From: Sanguibacter keddieii
Lineage (GTDB): Bacteria > Actinomycetota > Actinomycetes > Actinomycetales > Actinomycetaceae
Direction: 5' to 3'
Assembly (NCBI RefSeq): GCF_001064145.1
Contig: NZ_JVOJ01000004.1
Coordinates: 1 to 52,193, forward strand
DNA length: 52,193 nt
A program made the translations under genes and the position numbers. Shown here piece after piece: positions 32,283 to 40,133 of the stretch. Positions within the stretch are counted from its first letter, which is position 1. The number at the start of each line of letters is the position of its first letter. Under the pieces are notes generated by a model that was not told the DNA's origin, made no database searches, and saw only the letters and a program-made list of their open reading frames with translations.

Positions 32283-34082
32283 GTGACCAACACGAGCACT
32301 GAGGCAACTGTGCCCACCACCGACGTTGACACCACCGAGAAGGCCACCCCGGCCTCGTCCGTCGAGTACTCCGCAGGCGTCGTCCGCCTCGGCAACATCA
32401 AGCCCGCAGCCCCCGAGGTCGAAGATGCCACCCCGGACATCACCGGCAAGGGCGAGGACCTCGACAAGAAGTCTTTCGCGGACTTCGGCGTCACCGACCC
32501 GATCGTCGACGCCCTCGAAGACAAGGGCATCACGCACCCCTTCCCCATCCAGGCCCTGACGCTTGGCCCCGCCCTGGACCGCCACGACATTATCGGCCAG
32601 GCCAAGACCGGCACCGGCAAGACTCTCGGCTTCGGCATCCCCGTCCTCGAGGACGTCATCGCGCCCGACGAAGATGGCTACGAGGACCTGCTCAACCCGA
32701 ACCAGCCGCAGGCGCTCATCATCCTGCCGACCCGCGAACTCACCAAGCAGGTCGCCCAGGACCTGCGCGAGGCTGCCAAGTACCTGTCGACCCGCATCGT
32801 CGAAATCTACGGCGGCGTCGCCTTCGAACCCCAGATCGAGGCCCTCGAGCGTGGCGCCGACATCGTCGTGGGCACGCCCGGCCGCCTCATAGACCTGCTG
32901 CGCAAGGGCCACCTGCACCTGTCCGGCGTGGAAACCGTCGTCCTCGACGAGGCCGACGAGATGCTCGACCTGGGCTTCCTGCCCGACGTCGAGACGCTGC
33001 TGGGCCGCGTCCCCGAGAACCGCCACACCATGCTGTTCTCCGCGACCATGCCCGGCCCCGTCGTGGCCCTCGCCCGCCGCTTCATGGTCCAGCCCACCCA
33101 CATCCGCGCGCAGGACCCCGACGACCAGAACCAGACCGTCAACACGGTCAAGCAGGTCATCTACCGCGTTCACGCCATGAACAAGGTCGAGGTCCTCTCC
33201 CGCATCCTCCAGGCGGAGGGTCGCGGCCGCACCGTCATCTTCTGCCGCACCAAGCGCACCGCCGCCCGCCTGGGCGAGGACCTGACCGCCCGCGGCTTCG
33301 CGGTCGGCGCGCTGCACGGCGACCTGGGTCAGGGCGCCCGTGAGCAGGCTCTGCGCGCCTTCCGTAACGGCAAGGTCGATGTCCTGGTCGCCACCGACGT
33401 CGCCGCGCGAGGCATCGACGTCGACGACGTCACCCACGTCATCAACTACCAGTGCCCCGAAGACGAGAAGATCTACATCCACCGCATCGGCCGCACGGGC
33501 CGCGCGGGCAACTCGGGCACGGCCGTCACCTTCGTGGACTGGGATGACACGCCGCGCTGGTCGCTCATCTCCAAGGCCCTGGGCCTGGGCGTGCCGGATC
33601 CGCTCGAGACCTACCACACCTCCCCCCACCTGTTCACCGACCTGGACATCCCGGAGGGCACGACCGGCCGCCTGCCGCGCGCCAAGCGCACACGCGCCGG
33701 CCTGGACGCCGAGGTCCTCGAGGACCTGGGCGGCTCCGCTCCCCGCTCCGAGGGACGAGGCCGGGGCGGCTCGCGTTCGGGTTCCGGCGGCTCGCGTGGT
33801 GGCTCGCGTGGTGGCCGCGGGCGTTCGTCGCGTGGTGGTTCGGCTTCTTCCTCCGACGGATCACGTTCGCGCGGCTCGCGTCGCGGCACCCAGGACGGGG
33901 ATCGCACGCTGAACGCCGGCAAGGGCGGCCGCTCCGACCGCGGCACTCGTGGCCGTGGCCGCGGCGAGCACTCGCCGCGTTCCGATTCCGGTTCTGCTGG
34001 TTCCGCCGGTTCCGCTTCGACTGGTGCTGAGCGCGCGCCCCGCGCCCGCAAGCGCATCCGCCGCCGCAAGGGTGGCGAGTGA
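32283..34082 (+). CDS. DEAD-box RNA helicase with Gly/Arg/Ser-rich tail
   Basis: 599 aa from a GTG with AAGG upstream. The core has the Q motif (FADFGVTD...FPIQALTL), Walker A QAKTGTGKT near residue 106, PTRELTKQVA, GTPGRLIDLL, VVLDEADEMLD, SATMP, ATDVAARGIDVDDV and HRIGRTGRAG. The last ~110 residues are low-complexity RGG/SRG repeats ending in RKRIRRRKGGE, an RNA-binding tail typical of actinobacterial RhlE-like helicases active in ribosome assembly, RNA decay or cold adaptation. The leader of about 130 nt, with a CCGGaagaCCGG hairpin near 32161, may be regulatory. Confidence 0.92.
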   Translation: MTNTSTEATVPTTDVDTTEKATPASSVEYSAGVVRLGNIKPAAPEVEDATPDITGKGEDLDKKSFADFGVTDPIVDALEDKGITHPFPIQALTLGPALDRHDIIGQAKTGTGKTLGFGIPVLEDVIAPDEDGYEDLLNPNQPQALIILPTRELTKQVAQDLREAAKYLSTRIVEIYGGVAFEPQIEALERGADIVVGTPGRLIDLLRKGHLHLSGVETVVLDEADEMLDLGFLPDVETLLGRVPENRHTMLFSATMPGPVVALARRFMVQPTHIRAQDPDDQNQTVNTVKQVIYRVHAMNKVEVLSRILQAEGRGRTVIFCRTKRTAARLGEDLTARGFAVGALHGDLGQGAREQALRAFRNGKVDVLVATDVAARGIDVDDVTHVINYQCPEDEKIYIHRIGRTGRAGNSGTAVTFVDWDDTPRWSLISKALGLGVPDPLETYHTSPHLFTDLDIPEGTTGRLPRAKRTRAGLDAEVLEDLGGSAPRSEGRGRGGSRSGSGGSRGGSRGGRGRSSRGGSASSSDGSRSRGSRRGTQDGDRTLNAGKGGRSDRGTRGRGRGEHSPRSDSGSAGSAGSASTGAERAPRARKRIRRRKGGE

Positions 34083-34245
34083 GGCGATAGCGTGGCACGG
34101 CCTTGGCGTGAGGTGTTAGGGCGTGGCGCTGATAGCGCTCAGCGTTTATGCGCATTCCGCCAGTCAGTGACCACGCTGCGCATTTGATGCGCACGCCGGT
34201 CATCACAGCACCCACGCGATGATCGCGCCGCGTTCGTACAGCAAC

Positions 34246-34281
34246 GGGAGGGGCCCGAGCCGCACGGCTTGGGTCCCTCCC
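34246..34281 (+). terminator. intrinsic terminator after the DEAD-box gene
   Basis: A 16-bp stem with two G-U pairs (GGGAGGGGCCCGAGCC with GGCTTGGGTCCCTCCC) and a GCAC loop is followed by CTGTTT. It lies about 165 nt after the stop codon. Confidence 0.7.
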
Positions 34282-34308
34282 CTGTTTGAGGCCTCAGGGC
34301 GCGGCGAG

Positions 34309-34409
34309 ATTCAACCTGATCGGGAACATTCAACCCATTAGGGAAGATTCAACCCGATCAGAAGGGGTTGAATCTTCCCAATCGGGTGTAACACCTCATC
34401 GGTAACAAG
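34309..34409 (+). repeat. five-box element 1, ATTCAACC boxes
   Basis: Direct boxes at 34309, 34328 and 34347 (exact 19-nt period) are followed by the inverted box GGTTGAAT at 34366 and a degenerate fifth box (GGGTGTAA) near 34384. The tail AACAAG is at 34404 and GTCGCGG follows. The geometry matches elements 2-7. Confidence 0.75.
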
Positions 34410-34477
34410 TGTCGTCGCGGAACTTGCCGTCCGCGATGACCCCAATCGACACACAACGTGCTCAGAAGGGGCAGCAG

Positions 34478-34580
34478 TGCACTAGATACGACAGCAATGC
34501 ACTAGGTAGGAGGGCATTGCACTACCTGCTATCTAGTGCAACGCTGCGCTAACTAGTGCAATGCCACTGGCCAACAAGCC
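34478..34580 (+). repeat. five-box element 2, TGCACTAG boxes
   Basis: Direct boxes at 34478, 34498 and 34518 (20-nt period), inverted boxes CTAGTGCA at 34533 and 34553 (20 nt apart), tail AACAAGCC at 34573 and then CGCGG. Element 5 at 36999 is the related copy. Confidence 0.85.
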
Positions 34581-34646
34581 CTATCGCGGTAAGAGCTGCT
34601 CCGTAGTAGCTCCAACAAGCGTCCACCGAGCCGCAGCAGACAGCCC

Positions 34647-34747
34647 TGCACCAGTTAGGGAGCATTACACCAGTTAGCGAGCATTACACCACCTCCGAGC
34701 TGGTGTAATACCCCGATAAGTGGTGTAACACCACTTAGCAACAAGCC
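34647..34747 (+). repeat. five-box element 3, TACACCAG boxes
   Basis: Direct boxes at 34647, 34666 and 34685 (19-nt period), inverted boxes CTGGTGTA at 34700 and GTGGTGTA at 34720 (20 nt apart), tail AACAAGCC at 34740 and then CGCGCGG. Element 6 at 37170 is the related copy. Confidence 0.85.
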
Positions 34748-34813
34748 CACGCGCGGCAATGTGCGCCCCTAGCCCTATCAACAAGCCATCGACCGAACCA
34801 GACCGGGCAACCG

Positions 34814-34913
34814 TGCACCCGTTACGTCGGGATACACCCGTTCCGTCGCGATGCACCCGATCAGAAGGGGTGTAATGCCTACAGATCGGGTGCACCGCCT
34901 CCCACAACAAGCC
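34814..34913 (+). repeat. five-box element 4, TGCACCCG boxes
   Basis: Direct boxes at 34814, 34833 and 34852 (19-nt period), inverted boxes GGGGTGTA at 34867 and CGGGTGCA at 34887 (20 nt apart), tail AACAAGCC at 34906 and then CCGCG. Element 7 at 37337 is the related copy with one extra box. Confidence 0.85.
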
Positions 34914-34943
34914 CAACCGCGAATACGTTCCGTCTCGCAAGAA

Positions 34944-34977
34944 GCCGCGCCGACTGCCCCTCGGCAACCGGCGCGGC
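34944..34977 (-). terminator. intrinsic terminator of the malic enzyme gene
   Basis: On the minus strand GCCGCGCCG pairs with CGGCGCGGC across a 16-nt loop and is followed by TTCTTG. It lies 15 nt past the stop codon. Confidence 0.65.
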
Positions 34978-34991
34978 CTTGCTCTCACAAT

Positions 34992-36641
34992 TCAGCTCTC
35001 CAGGTCCCGGTAGACCGGCTGCCACATGGCGCGGCGAACGGCCTCGACGACGTCACCCGGATCCATGTCGCACTGGCCATCTGCGATAGCCTGACGGACG
35101 ACAGCAACCGCGACAGTCGCCGACGACGCACGCAAGTGGTCCACCGGCGGCAGGAGGGACGCACCCAGCTCGTGCGATGTCACCTGACTGGCCACGGCCT
35201 CGGCGGCGGCCAGAATCATCGCATCGGTCACGCGAGGGGCACCGGACACAATCGTTCCAAGCCCCAGGCCCGGGTACAGCAACGAGTTGTTGCCCTGCCC
35301 AATGTGGAAAGTCGTCCCCTCGTAGTCGAAGGGCAGGATCGGAATGCCCGTGGCCACCAGTGCCTGCCCCTTGGACCAGGCGATGATGTCCTGCGGCATA
35401 GCCTCAATCTTCTCCGTCGGATTCGACAGAGGCAGGATGATGGGCCGCTCGCACCCCTCGCTCAAAGACTCGATGACATCCTGCGTAAAGGCACCGTGAT
35501 CCGTCGACGTTCCGATCAGGATCGTCGGGCGGACGCGGCGCACGGTCTCCAGCAGGCCGATCGCGCCATCCTTGCGCTCCCAGTCGGCGACCTCGGAGGC
35601 GCTGCGCGCGTAGGCTGCCTGGTAATCGGGCAGCCCCTCCATGTCATCGGTTACCAATCCGGCGCGGTCGATCAGCCAGATGCGGTCCTTCGCCTGCTCG
35701 GGCGTCAGTCCAGCGCGCACCATGCCCGCATGGATCTGATCGGCCATGCCGGTTCCCGCGGTGCCCGCGCCGTAAACAAGGAGGCGCTGGTCCGCGAAGG
35801 TCGTGCCGTTGGTCTTCATGCCCGCAATGACAGCGGAGATGACGATCGCGCCGGTGCCCTGCATGTCGTCGTTGAAGATGCGGTACTTATCCCGGTTGTT
35901 GACGAGGATGCGGCGCGCGTTCGAAGCGCCGAAGTCTTCGAAATGCAGGAGTGCGCGCGGGTACAGCTCGGATGCGACGCTCAAGTACTCATTGACGAGG
36001 GCGTCGTAGCGTTCTCCGCGCACACGACCATGGCGGTTGCCGAGGTAATCGGGGTCGTTGAGCAGTTCCTCGTTGTCGGTGCCGACGTCGAGGTTGACCG
36101 CGATGACGCGCGAGGGGTCAATACCGGCTGCGGCTGTGTAGACGGCGAGCTTGCCGACGGAGATGTCGGTGCCGTTCACACCCCAGTCGCCGATGCCGAG
36201 GATCTGTTCGGCGTCGGAGACGACCAGGAGATCGACGTCATCGGGGCCGAGGCCGAGGCCTTCAAACGTGTGCCGCACATCCTCGACTCGATCGACGGAC
36301 AGGTAGATGGCGCGCGAGCGGCGGTAGTCTGCGGACCACTTCTTGATGGCCTCGCCGATCGTCGGATCGTAGATGACGGGGAGAAGTTCGGCGATGTGGT
36401 CGATGATGACCTTGTAGTAGAGCGTCTCATTGCGGTCGTGCAGCTGTTCGAGGTAGATGTACTTGTCGAGGTCGTCGTCGAGTCGACACACCTGCTTGTA
36501 GGCGCGTGCGGCCTGTTGTTCGAGCGTTTCGACAGCTGCGGGAAGACGCCCCATCAGCCCGAAGCGCTTGCGCTCGTCGATGGTGAAAGCGGTCCCACGG
36601 TTGGTCTGAGGATCGGCGATGATCTGGGGTTTTGCTGGCAT
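34992..36641 (-). CDS. NAD-dependent malic / malolactic enzyme
   Basis: 549 aa, the length of NAD-malic and malolactic enzymes. Motifs in order: N-terminal NRGTAFTIDERKRFGLMG, LLPVIYDPTIGEA, VSDAEQILGIGDWGV (catalytic region), FEDFGASNARRIL and FNDDMQGTGAI (metal-binding D pair), the Rossmann loop VYGAGTAGTGMA, LPLSNPTEKIE and QGNNSLLYPGLGLG. It decarboxylates malate to pyruvate with NAD, or to lactate without net redox; sequence alone does not separate the two. AAAGGAG lies upstream of the ATG. The gene stands alone between two blocks of five-box repeats. Confidence 0.92.
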   Translation of the reverse strand: MPAKPQIIADPQTNRGTAFTIDERKRFGLMGRLPAAVETLEQQAARAYKQVCRLDDDLDKYIYLEQLHDRNETLYYKVIIDHIAELLPVIYDPTIGEAIKKWSADYRRSRAIYLSVDRVEDVRHTFEGLGLGPDDVDLLVVSDAEQILGIGDWGVNGTDISVGKLAVYTAAAGIDPSRVIAVNLDVGTDNEELLNDPDYLGNRHGRVRGERYDALVNEYLSVASELYPRALLHFEDFGASNARRILVNNRDKYRIFNDDMQGTGAIVISAVIAGMKTNGTTFADQRLLVYGAGTAGTGMADQIHAGMVRAGLTPEQAKDRIWLIDRAGLVTDDMEGLPDYQAAYARSASEVADWERKDGAIGLLETVRRVRPTILIGTSTDHGAFTQDVIESLSEGCERPIILPLSNPTEKIEAMPQDIIAWSKGQALVATGIPILPFDYEGTTFHIGQGNNSLLYPGLGLGTIVSGAPRVTDAMILAAAEAVASQVTSHELGASLLPPVDHLRASSATVAVAVVRQAIADGQCDMDPGDVVEAVRRAMWQPVYRDLES

Positions 36642-36998
36642 CAGCGGCTCCTTTCTGGTGGCTGCTGTCAGCGTAAACCAGTTGCACGCCGCTGTCCCTG
36701 TCTATCGTTTGGCATGCTCTCAGCGGGCTCCCAGGAATGCGCGGCCTCATGAAGTTGGCGGGGGTCGCACGGTTCGATTGCGTTGGTTCCACGCAGGAAT
36801 TCACGTGCTACATGGCCGGGCCTGCTTCCCCCGGCGATCACACCTGCGGCTGGACGACCAGCGCGCTGCACAGTCACCTTGCCTGGCGATACTGGCTCCG
36901 TTGGGGATGCGGTGCCTCATCAACAACAAGCCTCATCGCGGATCTGGCGGGTGGCCACATCCCCTACCCGCGTCCTACAGGCCCAGGTCACGCAGCAG

Positions 36999-37100
36999 TG
37001 CACTAGATACGACAGCAATGCACTAGATAGGAGGGCATTGCACTAGCTACTAAGCAGTGCATTGCTGCGCTAACTAGTGCAATGCCACTGAGCAACAAGC
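36999..37100 (+). repeat. five-box element 5, TGCACTAG boxes
   Basis: Direct boxes at 36999, 37019 and 37039 (20-nt period), inverted boxes GCAGTGCA at 37054 and CTAGTGCA at 37074 (20 nt apart), tail AACAAGC at 37094 and then CCGCGG. Closely related to element 2. Confidence 0.85.
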
Positions 37101-37169
37101 ACAACCGCGGGCAATTGTTCTCCACTCGCACACTCCACGTCTGTTTCATGAAGGCCATGCGAGAGGCGC

Positions 37170-37270
37170 TGCACCACTTAGGGAGCATTACACCAATTAG
37201 GGAGCATTACACCGCCTCCGAGCTGGTGTAATACCCCGCTAAGTGGTGTAACACCAGCTAGAAACAAGCC
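37170..37270 (+). repeat. five-box element 6, TACACCAN boxes
   Basis: Direct boxes at 37170, 37189 and 37208 (19-nt period), inverted boxes at 37223 and 37243 (20 nt apart), tail AACAAGCC at 37263 and then CGCGCGG. Closely related to element 3. Confidence 0.85.
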
Positions 37271-37336
37271 CACGCGCGGCAAGGTGCGCCCCTAGCCCTA
37301 TCAACAAGCCATCGACCGAACCAGACAGGGCAACCT

Positions 37337-37454
37337 TGCACCCGTCACATCGCGATGCACCCGTCACGTCGCGATGCACCCGTTACGTCGCGATGCACCT
37401 GATCAGAAGGGGTGTAATGCCTACGGATCGGGTGCACCGCCACCCGCAACAAGC
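37337..37454 (+). repeat. five-box element 7 with one extra direct box
   Basis: Four direct boxes at 37337, 37356, 37375 and 37394 (exact 19-nt period), inverted boxes at 37409 and 37429 (20 nt apart), tail AACAAGC at 37448 and then CCGCG. Related to element 4 but with one additional 19-bp unit. Confidence 0.85.
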
Positions 37455-37497
37455 ACAACCGCGAAAACCTTCCAAGCAGCGCAGAACCACCGCGCGC

Positions 37498-38487
37498 CTA
37501 CTCCCCCTCAAACCACCCGACACCGTGCTTCGCGCGCTCCGTGAGGACGCGCTCGACAACGCGCGGCAGGCGGGTGGGGGTGTCGCGGTGGCGACGAAGC
37601 GCGAAGAACAGACGCGCGCGGGTCAGCGGCGAGACGCGCGCATACGCCGGCCAGCGCATCGCCACGTACTGCACGGCATCAGTCACGTCGAGGCGCCGCG
37701 TCGAGTTGCCGACGCGCACCCACAGCTCGGCCTCGCCCTTGCCCTTCGGGCCGCGCAGGTACACCGGCCCCAGGGCGGGCGGGATCGTCACCCGGCACAC
37801 CTCCTGACGCTCGTAGCCCTCCTGGGGGTCCGTGGCCTCGGCGAAGTCGAGGAGGGGCAGCGCAGCCGCGTTGGTCCCCAGGCGTTGGCCCCACAGGTCG
37901 CGGATCCACAGCTCGAAGCGGTCGGCGTCCGGGGTCTTGAGGGTCGCGTAGTCGGGGCCCAGCCCGATGAGTCGCCCGTCGTCGTCCACGCCGATGAGGA
38001 GGGTGCCGCCGCCGGAGTTCATGAACGCGGCGACCGTCTTGGCGATGACGGTTTCCATGGCGTCGTCGCGCTTGCCGGCACGCATGTTCCAGCGGGCGCT
38101 CGACTTGAATTCGAGGGAGTCGGATTCGCCGCGCTTGGCGACCTCGGCAATGGGCTCGAGGCCGGGGCGCGGGTGCAGGTACGCGACGATCAGGGAGACG
38201 ATGACGACCACGACGAGGGCCACCGCCGCGGCCACGCCGATCATCGCGGGGCGCCACATGTCGGAGGAGGAGAAGATCCAGCCTGCGACCAGGAGGCCAC
38301 CCCACAGGCCGCCCAGGCCGGTGAGGGTCGCCGAGGCTGTGGACATCGTCATACGCGAGGCCAGGAGGTGCCGCACGACCATGCCGATCGCCCAGGCGAT
38401 AACGAGGAGGAGTACCTGAATTCCGATCCACCGCAGCAGGTCGGGATTCTGCGGTGTGGCCTCAAAGTGGGGTCCCTCAGCGGTCAT
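37498..38487 (-). CDS. membrane-tethered AlbA_2 (Schlafen-type) domain protein
   Basis: 329 aa. Three hydrophobic segments occupy about residues 20-40, 52-72 and 78-105. The cytoplasmic part begins with an AlbA_2 domain: ESDSLEFKSSARWNMRAG, VIAKTVAAFMNSGGGTLLIG, VDDDGRLIGLGPDY. This fold is shared with Schlafen proteins and putative transcription or nucleic-acid-binding proteins. The C-terminus (residues 230-329) contains a beta-rich segment (VYLRGPKGKGEAELWVRVGN) and an Arg-rich end. AlbA_2 domains are usually in soluble proteins, so the N-terminal anchor is notable. It is transcribed alone, upstream of repeat block 2. Function unknown. Confidence 0.75.
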   Translation of the reverse strand: MTAEGPHFEATPQNPDLLRWIGIQVLLLVIAWAIGMVVRHLLASRMTMSTASATLTGLGGLWGGLLVAGWIFSSSDMWRPAMIGVAAAVALVVVVIVSLIVAYLHPRPGLEPIAEVAKRGESDSLEFKSSARWNMRAGKRDDAMETVIAKTVAAFMNSGGGTLLIGVDDDGRLIGLGPDYATLKTPDADRFELWIRDLWGQRLGTNAAALPLLDFAEATDPQEGYERQEVCRVTIPPALGPVYLRGPKGKGEAELWVRVGNSTRRLDVTDAVQYVAMRWPAYARVSPLTRARLFFALRRHRDTPTRLPRVVERVLTERAKHGVGWFEGE

Positions 38488-38507
38488 CTGCGCTCCTCAC
38501 ACAACGA

Positions 38508-38551
38508 GTCGGCGGCGGGATCGGATACAACAACCCTATCCCACCGCCGAC
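38508..38551 (-). terminator. terminator between the ABC permease and the AlbA_2 gene
   Basis: A 13-bp stem with one G-U pair (GTCGGCGGTGGGA with TCCCGCCGCCGAC on the minus strand) is followed by TCGTTGTG. It lies 22 nt past the permease stop. Confidence 0.55.
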
Positions 38552-38573
38552 TGGCGCTCAGCGGGTCATGCGC

Positions 38574-39386
38574 TCAGCGCAGGGACGTGTGCTTCTCGAT
38601 CGAGCGAGAGGCCCACACACCCAGGATAAGGGCGAACAGGGGCACGAGGACATAGGAGCCGATGCCGATGACGTTCGGGTGCCCCTCGGTTCCCATCGTC
38701 GCGCGGTACGAGGTCCACATGATCTCGGTGGAGAAGTGTCCGTCGGTCGTGACGGACAGCGGAAGGAAGAACGTGCCAACCGTGGAAAGCACCTGGTTCA
38801 CGATGTACACCAGCACAAAACCGATGATGGGTGCGCCGAAACCCATGTGATTGAAGCGCCCTTCCGCGCCGATGGACATGACGGCGCTGCCCTGCACGAG
38901 CCACGACATCGCAAGGATGAGCTGCGCGGCGATCATGAGGACCACGGTGGAGGTCGGCATTCCGGCCACGACGGAACGCGGCCCGGCCGTGTACTCGGCG
39001 AGGCTGATGCCGTCGCTCCACGCTGCGGCCGACGCGACGGCAAGGATTCCGCCGACGGCCAGGGCGAGGGCCAGGAGGCACTCGATCACCATCCGGGTGA
39101 TCTTCGCCCAGAAAATGGTCGCGCCGGAGACGGGCAGGCTCATCGTGAAGTAGCCGCGCTGCCCGTAGAGGGTCTTCCAGTAGTCGGCCAGGGCCGCGAT
39201 CGCGCAGGCGACCGGCGTGAGCGCGCACAGGGCGTAGGCGAGCACTACGGTGGAGCCGCTGACCCCCGGCAGCCCCGCGGCGACGATTCCCGCAGCAACC
39301 GCGATAACAGCGATAAACGCCCCGAAGGAGCGCGCGTCCGCGCGGAAACGCGAGCGGATTTCGTAGGCAAGCAGTTTGGCGTACAT
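38574..39386 (-). CDS. ABC transporter permease (YtrC/D-like)
   Basis: 270 aa with six membrane segments (residues ~20-40, 45-65, 95-120, 148-170, 185-210 and 240-262). The start overlaps the ATPase stop (ATGA), so the two are coupled. As the last gene of a GntR-ATPase-permease operon it resembles YtrA-regulated transporters that respond to cell-envelope stress or peptide antibiotics in Gram-positive bacteria. Substrate unknown. Confidence 0.8.
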   Translation of the reverse strand: MYAKLLAYEIRSRFRADARSFGAFIAVIAVAAGIVAAGLPGVSGSTVVLAYALCALTPVACAIAALADYWKTLYGQRGYFTMSLPVSGATIFWAKITRMVIECLLALALAVGGILAVASAAAWSDGISLAEYTAGPRSVVAGMPTSTVVLMIAAQLILAMSWLVQGSAVMSIGAEGRFNHMGFGAPIIGFVLVYIVNQVLSTVGTFFLPLSVTTDGHFSTEIMWTSYRATMGTEGHPNVIGIGSYVLVPLFALILGVWASRSIEKHTSLR

Positions 39387-40114
39387 CAGCGGTACTCCTT
39401 CCGGAAGATGGCGTCGAGGGAATCGCCGTGGGTGGCCCGCAGGTCGTCGGCGTCGCCTTGCAGGAGGACCTGTCCGTCCTTCATGAAGAGCGCGTAGTCG
39501 ACGAAGTGCTCGATGTCGGAGATGAGGTGGGTGGACATGATGAGCAGCGACGCGGGGTCGAACTCGCGCAGGATGCCCTCGAGGATGACGTCGCGCGTCG
39601 CCGGGTCGACGCCGCTGATGGGCTCGTCGAGCAGGTACACGCGGGCGCGCCGGGACATGATGAGGCTGATCTGGAGCTTCTCCCCCATGCCCTTGCTCAT
39701 CTCGGAGAGGCGGCGGTCGGTGGGCAGTGCGAAGAAGTCGACCATCGAGGCTGCCTTGTCGGCGTCGAAGTCGCTAAAGAACGTGGAGTAGATGCGGATC
39801 GCGTCCGCTGCCGTCCACTCAGGGTTGAGGAAGTCGGCGTCGGGCAGGTAGGAGACGATCTCCTTGGTGGCGACGCCGGGCGCGTGCCCGTCGATGGTGA
39901 CGGTGCCCTCATAGTCAGAGAGGACTCCGGCGAGGATCTTGAGCAGCGTGGTCTTTCCGCAGCCGTTGGGGCCCATGAGGCCGACGATGTGCCCGGCTTC
40001 CAGGCTCAGGTTGTAGTCGCGCAGGGCGGGGGTCGAGCGGTAGCTCTTCGTCAGGCCGGTGACCTCGACGAGGCCGGGGCCGGCCGCGCTCGCGCCCGTG
40101 GGTTGGGTGGTCAT
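39386..40114 (-). CDS. ABC transporter ATP-binding protein (Ytr/antimicrobial-peptide type)
   Basis: 242 aa from the ATG at 40114 (AGGAGG upstream). Walker A GPNGCGKTT is near residue 47, the signature reads MSKGMGEKLQISL in place of the usual LSGGQ, and Walker B is VYLLDEPISGVDP; the H-loop STHLI follows. A MSKGM-type signature is common in ABC-2 exporters regulated by YtrA-like GntR proteins. It lies 19 nt downstream of the regulator and overlaps the permease. Confidence 0.88.
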   Translation of the reverse strand: MTTQPTGASAAGPGLVEVTGLTKSYRSTPALRDYNLSLEAGHIVGLMGPNGCGKTTLLKILAGVLSDYEGTVTIDGHAPGVATKEIVSYLPDADFLNPEWTAADAIRIYSTFFSDFDADKAASMVDFFALPTDRRLSEMSKGMGEKLQISLIMSRRARVYLLDEPISGVDPATRDVILEGILREFDPASLLIMSTHLISDIEHFVDYALFMKDGQVLLQGDADDLRATHGDSLDAIFRKEYR

Positions 40115-40133
40115 GAGAGTGTGTCCTCCTGGG

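Larger units (their letters stand above)
36642..37497. other. 856-bp gene-free region containing repeat block 2
   Basis: From 36642 to about 36990 there is no recognisable gene; one AACAAGCC tail (36925-36932) followed by TCATCGCGG hints at a decayed five-box element. From 36999 to 37460 lie elements 5, 6 and 7. An open frame of 89 codons at 36737 has no similarity I recognise and is probably spurious. Confidence 0.65.

Noticed and set aside
31400-32659. 419-aa form of the ferritin-like protein
   Set aside because: The extra residues are antisense to the DEAD-box leader and gene; helical family similarity begins near 32029.
36737-37006. 89-aa plus-strand gene upstream of repeat block 2
   Set aside because: No ribosome-binding site or recognisable domain, and its end runs into the first five-box element.
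34478-37454. CRISPR-like array
   Set aside because: Repeats are only 7-8 nt, spacing is 11-12 nt, the last two units are inverted and no cas genes are near. Spacers are themselves similar, so this is not a CRISPR.
34404-37454. integron attC sites
   Set aside because: The AACAAGC tails do not form the R'/R'' pair (GTTRRRY ... RYYYAAC) and no integrase or cassette genes are present.
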